The translations under genes were made by a program, and so were the position numbers. From 66-474 sp035249175 (GTDB lineage Bacteria; Pseudomonadota; Gammaproteobacteria; Xanthomonadales; Rhodanobacteraceae), in contig DATFGT010000070.1 of NCBI GenBank assembly GCA_035249175.1, forward strand, positions 1 through 48,465: a stretch of 48,465 nucleotides of DNA. The letters are read 5' to 3'. Shown here in pieces: positions 8,401 through 18,000 of this stretch (position 1 is the stretch's first letter; each line of letters starts with the position of its first letter). The notes beneath the pieces were generated by a model. It worked only from the letters and a program-made list of their open reading frames with translations, was not told the origin of the DNA and ran no database searches.

Positions 8401-8805
8401 GTGAACGAAAACGTCAACCATGATGGCCTTGCCGGACTCAAGGTAATGGTCATCGATGACTCGAAGACCATCCGCCGTACCGCCGAAACCCTTCTGAAGA
8501 AAGAGGGGGCCGAGGTGCTGACCGCCGTGGACGGCTTTGAGGCGCTGGCCAAGATTTCCGATCTGCGCCCCGACATCATCTTCGTGGACATCATGATGCC
8601 GCGCCTGGACGGTTATCAGACCTGCGCGCTGATCAAGAACAATCACGTATTCCGTTCCACGCCCGTGATCATGCTGTCCTCCAAGGATGGCCTGTTCGAC
8701 AAGGCGCGGGGACGGATCGTGGGCTCCGAACAGTACCTCACCAAACCTTTCACCCGCGACGAATTGCTGGACGCGATCCGGCAGCACGTTTCGGCCGACA
8801 AATGA
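8401..8805 (+). CDS. pilG: Twitching motility response regulator PilG
   Basis: Single-domain CheY-like receiver of 134 aa that receives phosphate from ChpA and promotes pilus extension. The GTG start is preceded by GAGGTGG, spacing about 10. Acidic pocket residues are VIDD (D19, D20), the phospho-acceptor is D63 (FVDIMMPRLDG) and the conserved lysine is K115 (YLTKPF). The MPRLDGYQTCALIKNN stretch is characteristic of PilG. It is the first gene of the Chp operon and the target of the CRP-type and sigma-54-like sites upstream. Confidence 0.95.
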   Translation: MNENVNHDGLAGLKVMVIDDSKTIRRTAETLLKKEGAEVLTAVDGFEALAKISDLRPDIIFVDIMMPRLDGYQTCALIKNNHVFRSTPVIMLSSKDGLFDKARGRIVGSEQYLTKPFTRDELLDAIRQHVSADK

Positions 8806-8848
8806 CGCATGCACCGCAGTGGTGATGCGCGAAGGGGAATCAAACGCA

Positions 8849-9220
8849 ATGGCACACATCCTCATCATCGACGACTCGCCCACCGACGTGAAGATTTTTT
8901 CCGGCGCGCTGGAGCGGGCGGGGCACAAGGTCACTTCGGCGGGCACCGCCGAGGCGGGCATCGCCGCCGCGCAGAAGGACAAGCCTGATCTTGTCTTGAT
9001 GGACGTGATCTTCCCCGGCATGAACGGCTTCCAGGCCACCCGCAGCCTCACCAGGGATCCGCAGACCAGTTCCATCCCGGTGGTGATCGTCACCACCAAG
9101 AACATGGAAACCGACCGCATGTGGGGCCTCCGCCAGGGCGCCAAGGACGTGCTGGTGAAGCCGGTCAGCGAGAAGGATCTGGTCGCCAACGTCAGCAAGC
9201 ACCTGACCGCGCAGGCTTGA
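8849..9220 (+). CDS. pilH: Twitching motility response regulator PilH
   Basis: Second CheY-like receiver of the Chp system, 123 aa; in Pseudomonas PilH acts opposite to PilG, favouring retraction or draining phosphate. D8-D9 form the acidic pocket, D52 is the acceptor (MDVIFPGMNGFQATR, typical of PilH) and K104 is the conserved lysine (VLVKPV). The ATG at 8849 has a strong GAAGGGGA ribosome-binding site 10 nt upstream. It lies 43 bp after pilG and 4 bp before pilI. Confidence 0.95.
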   Translation: MAHILIIDDSPTDVKIFSGALERAGHKVTSAGTAEAGIAAAQKDKPDLVLMDVIFPGMNGFQATRSLTRDPQTSSIPVVIVTTKNMETDRMWGLRQGAKDVLVKPVSEKDLVANVSKHLTAQA

Positions 9221-9224
9221 GCGA

Positions 9225-9863
9225 ATGAGCAAGAAGCGTTCCCCCGAGAAACAGGGCCATCGCAATGACGCCGCGCGGCAGACACAAGCCGCGGCGCCGG
9301 CCACGGGAGACGCTTTGGAAATGCTGCAGCCGGCGGGCGCGTATGCGCTGCTGGCTGCGTACGAACGCCGCAGCCTTGAGCACGATCCCGGCGTGCCGGA
9401 GCAGATCGAGGCGCCGGGCCTGTGGCGCGCGATCGGCTTCCGGGTCGGCGATCATCAGTTCGTCAGCGGCATCGACGAAGTCAGCGAAATCCTGATGTCG
9501 CCGCCGCCGGTCACCAGTATCCCGGCGACCCGTCCATGGCTGCTCGGGGTCGCCAACGTGCGCGGCAATCTGATCGCGCTGGTGGATCTCAAGCAATTTC
9601 TGTTCGAGCAGCGCACCCATGTCACCGGGCGTGCGCGCGTACTGGTGGTGAAACAGAGCGGCGGCAACGTGGGATTGCTGGTCGACGAACTGCTTGGCCA
9701 GCGCAACCTGACCGACGCCGATCGAGTGGATGCGGAGGGCGAGGCCGATGGGCGGCTGGCGCGTTTCGTCACCGAAAACGTGACAATGGGCCCGGTGCGG
9801 CTGGGGCGCTTCAGTATGGTGGAGTTGACGCGCACCGCGGAGTTCCAGCACGCGGGGATTTAG
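9225..9863 (+). CDS. pilI: CheW-like scaffold protein PilI
   Basis: Coupling protein of 212 aa that links the receptor PilJ with the kinase ChpA. After a polar N-terminal tail of about 60 residues comes a CheW fold: GLWRAIGFRVGDHQFVSGI, the segment SIPATRPWLLGVANVRGNLIALVDL with the conserved R-G-N/x-L core, and GLLVDELLG. Its ATG lies 4 bp after the pilH stop. 73 bp separate it from the following small ORF, and this gap holds a short hairpin (9877-9894, 6-bp stem). Confidence 0.93.
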   Translation: MSKKRSPEKQGHRNDAARQTQAAAPATGDALEMLQPAGAYALLAAYERRSLEHDPGVPEQIEAPGLWRAIGFRVGDHQFVSGIDEVSEILMSPPPVTSIPATRPWLLGVANVRGNLIALVDLKQFLFEQRTHVTGRARVLVVKQSGGNVGLLVDELLGQRNLTDADRVDAEGEADGRLARFVTENVTMGPVRLGRFSMVELTRTAEFQHAGI

Positions 9864-9936
9864 GGGTCTTGATTGTGCGATCGTCCCTGATCGCGGTTTC
9901 GTCGAGTGCTTTGGGGTATCGGAGAGGTCGCAGACG

Positions 9937-10053
9937 ATGAATACCAGAACGGACATCCCTGGCCTGACTTTCAACAACAGCCGCTCCGAATCCACTCACG
10001 ACGGGGCAAAAGCAATGCAAGCGACATACATGGCAATGAGGTGGGAATCATGA
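9937..10053 (+). CDS. Small ORF of 38 codons coupled to pilJ
   Basis: ATG at 9937 with GGAGAGG nine nt upstream; the frame runs 38 codons and stops at TGA 10051-10053, overlapping the pilJ ATG as ATGA. The peptide starts MNTRTDIPGLTFNNSRSEST and ends AMRWES. It has no signal peptide or transmembrane segment and resembles no family I know. The good ribosome-binding site and 4-bp overlap suggest that it is translated and could couple or set the level of PilJ. It could also be a chance leader, as the pilJ start has its own GAGGTGGG. Confidence 0.4.
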   Translation: MNTRTDIPGLTFNNSRSESTHDGAKAMQATYMAMRWES

Positions 10054-12050
10054 GCGCGAATTCCGGTGCGGTACGCAAGGGCGCGTCCCTGCAGACCTGG
10101 CTGATCCTGTTCCTGCTGGCGGCGATCGTTCTCGCCGGCGCGGATTTCTTCCTGTTGAACCGCCACGACAGTCAGGACCGTGCCGCGGCGCAGCTCACCA
10201 CGCAAATCCAGGTGAACTCGCAGCAGGTCGCGAACTTCGCCTTGCAGGCCGCCAACGGCAACATCGACGCCTTCAAGGAATTGACTAGCACGCGTGCGGC
10301 CATCGCCGCGGCGGTCAATCATTTGAACCAGGGCGATTCCGCGAACGGCTTGCCGGCCTACGTCGATGCGATCGGCGTGCGCGAACCGATGTCGGCGTTG
10401 ACCAAGTCATGGAACCAGTTGAATGCCGACCTCGGCAAGATCGAAGCGAACAGGGACGCGGTGCTGGATTCGGCCTCGCAGGCCGCGACCTTCAACCAGC
10501 AGATGCCGGACCTGAACTCGAAGATCAACCAGGTCATCAACATCCTGCAGTCCAAGGGCTCGGCCTCCAGCATCTACACCGCCTCGCAACTGATGGTGTC
10601 GGGCGACCGCCTGATCCGCCGTGTGGGCGACGTGCTGCAGGGCGGCGCCGATTCCGCGTCGGCCGCCAATGGCCTTGCGCTCGACTCCACCAACTACGGC
10701 GAAACCCTGAAGCAACTGGCCGACGGATCCTCGGGTGAAGCATCGCGGCTGCTGACCGGTGTGCAGAAATCCTGGACCAGCCTCGAAGCGCCGGTACAGA
10801 AGGTGATTGCGGCGGCGCCGACGCTGGTGACGGTGAAGAATGCCGCCACGCAGGCATCGGTGGATTCGCAGGACGTGTTGCTGAAGGCGAACTCGGTTTC
10901 CAATGCACTCGGCAAGTTGCCACAGACCCGCCCGTTCCCGAACGTGTGGTGGGGCTTGCTCGGCGCGTTGGCCGCGGCGGTGCTGGCTGTGGTGCTGGCG
11001 CTCAACTTCATCCGCACCGAGCGCAAGCGCTCCGCCGAAAGCCGCAGCCTCAACGAACGCAACCAGCAGGCCATCATGCGTCTGCTCGATGAAATGGGCA
11101 CGCTCGCCGAAGGCGACCTCACGGTGAAGGCCACGGTAACAGAGGACATCACCGGCGCTATCGCGGATTCGGTGAACTTCGCGGTCGAGGCGCTGCGCTC
11201 CTTGGTGACGACCATCAACGAGACGGCCGTGCGGGTGTCCTCCGCCGCCCAGGAAACCCAGGCGACCGCCAAGCACCTGGCGGACGCGGCCAACCAGCAG
11301 GCCGAACAGATCACCTCGGCCTCGGCCAAGATCAACGAAATGGCGGTATCCATCGACCAGGTGTCGCGCAACTCCGCCGACAGCGCGGAAGTGGCGCAGC
11401 GCTCGGTGCAGATCGCGTCCAACGGCGCGCAGATCGTGCGCCAGACGATCAGCGGCATGGATTCGATCCGCGAGCAGATCCAGGAAACGTCCAAGCGCAT
11501 CAAGCGGCTCGGCGAGTCGTCGCAGGAAATCGGCTCGATCGTCGAACTCATCAACGACATCGCCGAACAAACGAACATTCTGGCCTTGAATGCGGCCATT
11601 CAGGCTGCCTCGGCAGGCGAGGCGGGCCGCGGTTTTGCGGTGGTCGCGGACGAAGTGCAGCGTCTGGCCGAGCGCGCGACGGGCGCCACCAAGCGCATCG
11701 AGACGCTGGTTCAGACCATTCAGTCCGATACGGTCGAGGCCGTCAGCTCGATGGAACAGACCACCACGCAGGTGGTGAACGGCGCGCGCCTGGCCGAAGA
11801 CGCCGGCACCGCGCTGGGCGAAATCGAAAAGGTGTCGAACAACCTCGCAGGGTTGATTCAGGGCATCTCCAGCGCGGCCAAGCAGCAGTCGGCGGCGGCC
11901 ACCAACATCTCGTCGACGATGAACTCGATTCAGCAGATCACCGCCCAGACTTCGGTGGGCGCGAACCAGACCGCGGAATCGATCGGCAACCTCGCGCAAC
12001 TCGCACAGGAGCTGCGCCGTTCGGTGGCCGACTTCAAGCTTCCGGCCTAA
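10050..12050 (+). CDS. pilJ: Type IV pilus methyl-accepting receptor PilJ
   Basis: Membrane chemoreceptor of 666 aa feeding ChpA. The start at 10050 follows GAGGTGGG; an upstream extension in the same frame looks non-coding. Transmembrane helix 1 spans about residues 14-34 (LQTWLILFLLAAIVLAGADF), a periplasmic sensing region follows to about 295, and TM2 is about 297-318 (WWGLLGALAAAVLAVVLAL). HAMP and a long cytoplasmic coiled coil follow. The hairpin tip reads EQTNILALNAAIQAASAGEAG, then GRGFAVVADEVQRLAERA, with Gln and Ser where classical receptors have Glu and Arg, as seen in PilJ proteins. No pilK methyltransferase gene follows: chpA begins 20 bp downstream. Confidence 0.95.
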   Translation: MSANSGAVRKGASLQTWLILFLLAAIVLAGADFFLLNRHDSQDRAAAQLTTQIQVNSQQVANFALQAANGNIDAFKELTSTRAAIAAAVNHLNQGDSANGLPAYVDAIGVREPMSALTKSWNQLNADLGKIEANRDAVLDSASQAATFNQQMPDLNSKINQVINILQSKGSASSIYTASQLMVSGDRLIRRVGDVLQGGADSASAANGLALDSTNYGETLKQLADGSSGEASRLLTGVQKSWTSLEAPVQKVIAAAPTLVTVKNAATQASVDSQDVLLKANSVSNALGKLPQTRPFPNVWWGLLGALAAAVLAVVLALNFIRTERKRSAESRSLNERNQQAIMRLLDEMGTLAEGDLTVKATVTEDITGAIADSVNFAVEALRSLVTTINETAVRVSSAAQETQATAKHLADAANQQAEQITSASAKINEMAVSIDQVSRNSADSAEVAQRSVQIASNGAQIVRQTISGMDSIREQIQETSKRIKRLGESSQEIGSIVELINDIAEQTNILALNAAIQAASAGEAGRGFAVVADEVQRLAERATGATKRIETLVQTIQSDTVEAVSSMEQTTTQVVNGARLAEDAGTALGEIEKVSNNLAGLIQGISSAAKQQSAAATNISSTMNSIQQITAQTSVGANQTAESIGNLAQLAQELRRSVADFKLPA

Positions 12051-12069
12051 GCGGCACGAGGGAGGGGCC

Positions 12070-15000
12070 ATGACCGCAGGCGACGACATCATGACCACGG
12101 CAACCGGTGAAGCCGGCGTGGCCATCGTCGTGCCTGACGGCGTCGTGGAGCGGGAAGCTGGAGGTAGCGTGCGGAAAGCGACGATGCAACTCGAAGAACA
12201 CATCGATTTCTCGACCTTGGGCTGGGTCAAGCCGCAGATCGACCAACTCCTGTCGGAAGCGCGCCAGGCGCTGGAAGCGTATGCCGAGGATCCCGAAGAC
12301 GCGCGTCTGATGCAAAGTTGCGTCGGCCTGCTGCACCAGGTGCTCGGTACCTTGCGCATGGTCGAGTTGTATGGTGCCGCCGAACTCGGCCAGGAAATGG
12401 AACACCTCGCGCAATCCGTGCTGGATGGCAAGGTGTCCGACCGGGACGAAGCGCTGGGCGCGCTGATGCGCGGCGTCGTGCAGTTGCCCGATTACCTCGA
12501 CCTGATCGAAAGCGGCCACAAGGACATCCCCATCGTCCTGTTGCCACTGCTCAACGAATTGCGTGAAGCGCGCGGCGCCGAATCCGTCGACCAGCGCGTA
12601 CTGTTCCATCCCGATATCGATCGCCCGCTGCCGCCGGATGCAGCGGGTGCGCGTGTGGCGTTTCCGTTCGCCGACCTGCGCCAGCGCACCACCCGGATCC
12701 GTGCACGCTTCCAGGTGCAGTTGCTGGCCTGGACGCAGGGCAAGCAACCCAACTTCGCGGAAATGCGTGATGGCGTGGACGAGTTGCGCGCGGTCTGCCA
12801 CGCCGAAGCGGCGCGCCGGTTGTGGTGGGTCGCCGGCGGTGTGCTGGAAGCCCTGCAGCAGGGTCGGCTGGATCATCATCTTGCCAGCCTGCGCCAGCAG
12901 TTCGGGCAACTCGATCGCACCATTCGTCACATGCAGGACCAGGGCGAGGAAGTCTGCGGCGACGAGGACGCGCGCGAACTCGTGCGTGGCTTGCTGTTCT
13001 CCGTCGCCCACGCGACGCCGGGCCCGGGCCGCACCGAGGCGATCGCGCAGGGGTTCGCGCTCGATCGCATGGTGCCGTCGGCGGATGAACTCGAGCGCGC
13101 CCGCGCGGCGATGTCCGGCCGCAACCGCGCGTTGCTGGATACCGTCGCGAAGGCGGTGCGCGAGGATTTGCTGCGGGTCAAGGAAGGGCTGGACATCTTC
13201 CTTCGCCGCGAGGATCACAATCCGCAGCAGTTGGCGCCGCAGGTTGATACGTTGCATCGCGTCGGCGACACCCTGGCCGTGCTCGGGCTGGAGACGCCGG
13301 CCAGGATGATCGGTGATCAGCGCAAGCTGGTTGCCGAAGTCATCGACGGCAAGCGCGAAGCCAAGCCCGAAACCATCCTGGATGTCGCCAGCGCGTTGCT
13401 GTATGTGGACGCCTCGCTGGACGAACACATCGAATGCCTGGGCGCCGCCGACTCGTCGGGCGACGCGCTGCCTTCCAGTGAAGCGCGCAAGATCATGCGC
13501 ACGCTGATGCGCGAGGCCGGTGCCAACCTTGGCAGGGTCAAGGAACGCATCACCGCATTCATCGAGTCGTCGTGGTCGCATGCGCAACTCGCCGAAGTGC
13601 CCAAGCTGCTCGCCGAGGTCTCGGGCGCCCTGCGCATCCTCAACCTGGAGCGCCCGGCGGAACTGATCGACGGCATCGATCGCTACATCGGCAACGAGTT
13701 GATCGTCGATGGCAAGGTGCCCACGGTCGATGAAATGGATACGCTGGCCGATGCGATGGCCAGCGTCGAGTACTACCTCGAGATCGGCCGCGATTCGAGC
13801 GCCAGCGACAACCGCATCCTCGATGCGGCGCAGCACAGCCTCGAAGCCCTGCGCTACTGGCCCATTCCCGAGCGCCGCGTTGCGGTCGGGCCCGCGTCCG
13901 GGGAAGCCGCGCCCGTTGCAACACCGGCGGCTGTGTTCATCGAACCCATGGCCAGAGGTGTACCGACCGCGGTCGACATCCCGGTTGCGGCCCCGGATGG
14001 AACGCATGCCCTGCGTGGCGAACAGGTAATCCCCGGCGTCGGTCCCGGCGAGTGGGTCGAAGTCGAGGAAGAAGTGCTGGAGCCGACCGACAGCGGCGCG
14101 GCTGCACCGGTGGACACATCGTTCCAGGATGCCGTGGGTATCGACGAGGAAATCCGCGAAGTCTTCGTCGAGGAAGTCGGCGAGGAAATCGCCAACATCA
14201 ACGTCAACCTGCCGGCGTGGAAGGCCAGTCCGGAAGACCTCGATACGCTCAAGAACGTGCGGCGTTCGTTCCACACCCTGAAAGGTTCCGGCCGGCTGGT
14301 CGGTGCCGCGGCGTTGGGCGAATTCAGCTGGAAGATCGAGAACATGCTCAACCGCGTGCTCGATCGCACCATCCAGCCCGATGCGAACGTGCAGGAAGTG
14401 GTGGAGGCGGCGGTCGCGACCTTGCCGAAGTTGCACGCCGGGCTGCAAGGCCGGCCGGTCACGCTGGACCCCCCGCTCGACGCGATCATGCGGACCGCCG
14501 ACAAGCTTGTCGCGGGCGAGCCGGCGCGCATCGCCGACTTGATCCAGGGTTACCGCAAGACCGTGCGCACCGTGCGCCGCTGGGTGCCCGGGGCCGGATC
14601 CGAAACGTCTGCGGTGGCGCCCATTGCCACGCAACACGTCATCACGTCGCCGGAAACGGGCTTGCCGGTGGTGGACCCGATTCTGCTGGATGTCCTGCGC
14701 ACCGAAGTCGGGCAGCATCTGGACAACATGCGCAGGTATCTCGCGCGCGACGTCGACCACAACGTGCCGGTGGACGACGAACTGATGCGCTCGGTGCATA
14801 CCATGCACGGTGCCGTCGCGATGGTCGGTGTCGAATCGCTCGCAAGCATGCTGGCGCCCATGGAAGTCTGGGTGCGTCGCGTGCGCAGCGCCGACGCGCC
14901 GCTCGACCGCGAAGGCTGCGATGCGGTACGCGATGCCGTGGCAATGACCGAGCACGTGATGGCGCAGTTCGACGCGCCGGTGCCGGACGTTCCGGACACC

Positions 15001-18000
15001 ACCGCGTTGACCGAACGACTGGAGGCGCAGCGTGATCGCTGGCCCGAGGCCGCGCCATTCGGTGCGCCGCGCACGACGATGCTCGACGCCGCCGACGAAG
15101 CCCTTGCGCCGGAAACACTCGACGAAGTGCCGGAGGAAGGCGTGACGGCCATTGGCCTGGAAGCCGCCTCCCCCTTGCCGACCGAAGATGACGCCGACGT
15201 CCTCGCTGCGCGCGAGGAGGCCGAACGCCTTGCGACGGAAAAGGCGGAGCAGGAGCGCATTGCCGCAGAGCAGGCGGAGCGGGGACGCCTCGCGGCGGAG
15301 CAAGAACGCCTGGCCGCGGAAGAAGTCGAGCGCGAGCGCATTGCTGCAGAGCAAGCGCAACGGGAACACCTCGCGGCCGAGCAAGAACGCCTGGCCGCGG
15401 AAGAAGCCGAGCGCGAACGGCTTGCCGCAGAGCAAGTGGAGCAGGAACGCCTTGCTGCCGAGCAGGCCGAACAAGAGCGCCGGGCCGCGGAAGAAGCCGA
15501 GCGCGAACGCATTGCCGCAGAACAAGCGGAGCAGGAACGCCTTGCTGCCGAGCAGGCCGAACAAGAGCGTGTTGCCGCAGAGCAATCCGAACGGGAGCGC
15601 GTCGCTGCAGAGCGGGCCGAGCGGGAACGCTTGGCCGCCGAGCAAGCCGAAGCCGAACGTCTGGCCGCGGAGCAATCGGAACAGGAACGTCTGGCTGCCG
15701 AACAGGCCGACCGCGAACGCGTCGCGGCCGAGAAAGCGGAGGCCGAGCGCATCGCTGCGGCACGCGTACAAGCGGAGCGGGACATCGCGGCGGCCGCCTT
15801 GCCCGTCTTCCCGGATGATCCGCAACCCGAAGGTGCATTGGATATCCCGGGGCTCGATCCGGAACTGGTCAGCCTGTTCACCGAGGAAGGCGGCGAGTTG
15901 CTGGACAGCAGCGACAGCTTGATGGCCACCCTGCGCAATGCGCCCGATGACGTCGAATCCGTGCGTGGCCTGCAACGCAACCTGCACACCCTCAAGGGTG
16001 GTGCGCGCGTGGTCGGCATCGCCGCGGTCGGCGATCTGGCGCACGCAATGGAGACGCTGCTGGAGAAAATCGGCGACCGCAAGCGCGCGCTCGAACCCAT
16101 CGAGGTGGATTCGCTGGAGCGCGCCTTCGACCGTCTGCACGACATGGTCGAGCGGGTCGAACAGAATCGTGCGATCGCGACGCCCGACAATGCAATCGAA
16201 CGCTTCAACGCGCTCGCCGAAGGCCGGCCGGTGGGCACAGGCGCCGAGCTTGCGCCAGCAGCACCGCAGCCTGAAACCGCGGCCGTTCGCAAGCAAGCCG
16301 CGCGTGCCGCTGCAGCGGTTCCGCCTCCGCGTCCGGCTCCGCAACTGATCGAAACCGAAATGCACGCGGCGGCCGAAATGATCCGCGTGCGTTCGGACCT
16401 GCTCGATTCCCTGGTGAACGCGGCGGGCGAGGCGTCAATCTACCGCGCCCGCCTGGAACAACAGGTCGGCAACTTCCGCTTCAACCTGGTGGAACTCCAC
16501 CAGACCGTTGCGCGCCTGCGCGAACAATTGCGCAAGCTGGAGATCGAAACCGAAACCCAGATCCTGTCGCGCTACCAGCGCGAGAACGAAGCCGGCGAAG
16601 GCGCCGCATTCGACCCGCTGGAACTCGACCGCTTCTCCAACCTGCAGCAGTATTCACGCGCATTGGCCGAGTCGGTGTCCGACTTGGCCTCGATCCAGGA
16701 TATCCTGGACGATCAGACGCGTCAGTCGGAAACGCTGCTGCTGCAACAGTCGCGGGTCAACTCCGATTTGCAGGACGGCCTGATGCGCACGCGCATGGTG
16801 CCGTTCGAATCGATGGTGCCGAACCTGCGCCGCACGTTGCGTGGCGCGGCCGACGAACTCGGCAAGCGCGCGCAATTGCGGGTGGAAGGCGCGCAGGGCG
16901 AAATGGACCGCAGCGTGCTGGAACGCATGAAGGCGCCATTCGAGCACATGCTGCGCAACGCGTTGAGCCATGGGATCGAGGATCCGGCCCAGCGCGTCGC
17001 AGTCGGCAAGCCGATGGAGGGCACGGTCACGATTCACGTCGGCCGCCAGGGCACCGAAGTGCTGGTGCGGGTATCCGACGATGGCGCAGGTTTCGATCGC
17101 GACGCGATCCGCGCCAAGGCGATCGAGCGCGGCTTGCTGCAGCCCGACGTGCCGATCTCGGACAGCGAGTTGTTCAACTTCGTGCTGCAGACAGGGTTTT
17201 CCACCGCCAGCGAAGTCAGCCAGTTGTCGGGGCGCGGCGTCGGCATGGACGTGGTCGCCAATGAAATCCGGCAACTGGGCGGTTCGCTCACCATCGAATC
17301 CGAGCGCGGCCGCGGCACCGTTTTCAACATCCGTTTGCCGTTCACGCTGGCGGTGACGCAGGCGATCACCGTGCGCGCGGGCGACACCACGTTCGCGGTA
17401 CCGATGACTTCGGTCCAGGCCGTGTCGCGCATTCCGCGCGAGGAAATGACCGCGCGCATGGCCAGCGGCGATCGCACGATCGAATACGCCGGCGAGCAAT
17501 ACCAGTTGCACCAATTGTCCGAGCTGCTTGGCTTCGGAACCTCGTACGCCACCGAGGACAGCACTGGCCAGTTGCCGCTGTTGATGGTTCGCGCGGGCGA
17601 CCTGCGCGCGGCCGTCCACATCGATACCGTGATCGGTTCGCGCGAAGTGGTGGTCAAGCCGGTCGGGCCGCAAATCAGCAACGTGCCGGGCATGTTCGGC
17701 GCCACCATCATGGGCGATGGTTCGGTGATGCTGATCCTGGACCTCGCGCCACTGGTGCGTCACTTTGTCGCGAAGCAGTCGGCCGCCGCGGCAGGCATCG
17801 AGTTGGGCGATCAGCCCGTGGCGGCGGAGCCGACTCGCCCTGTGGCCGCGCCACGTGCCGACGAGGCGGGTCCGCGCCTGGTCATGGTGGTCGACGACTC
17901 CATCACCATGCGCAAGGTCACCACCCGCGTGCTGGAGCGCGAACAGCTCGAGGTCGTCACCGCGAAGGACGGCATGGATGCGCTGGAGCAACTCCAGGAA

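Noticed and set aside
12034..16365. Very long open frame (about 1440 codons) antisense to chpA
   Set aside because: It is the complement of the GC-rich repeat and chpA coding region; composition is His/Arg/Leu/Phe-rich low complexity, with no start signal or family motif.
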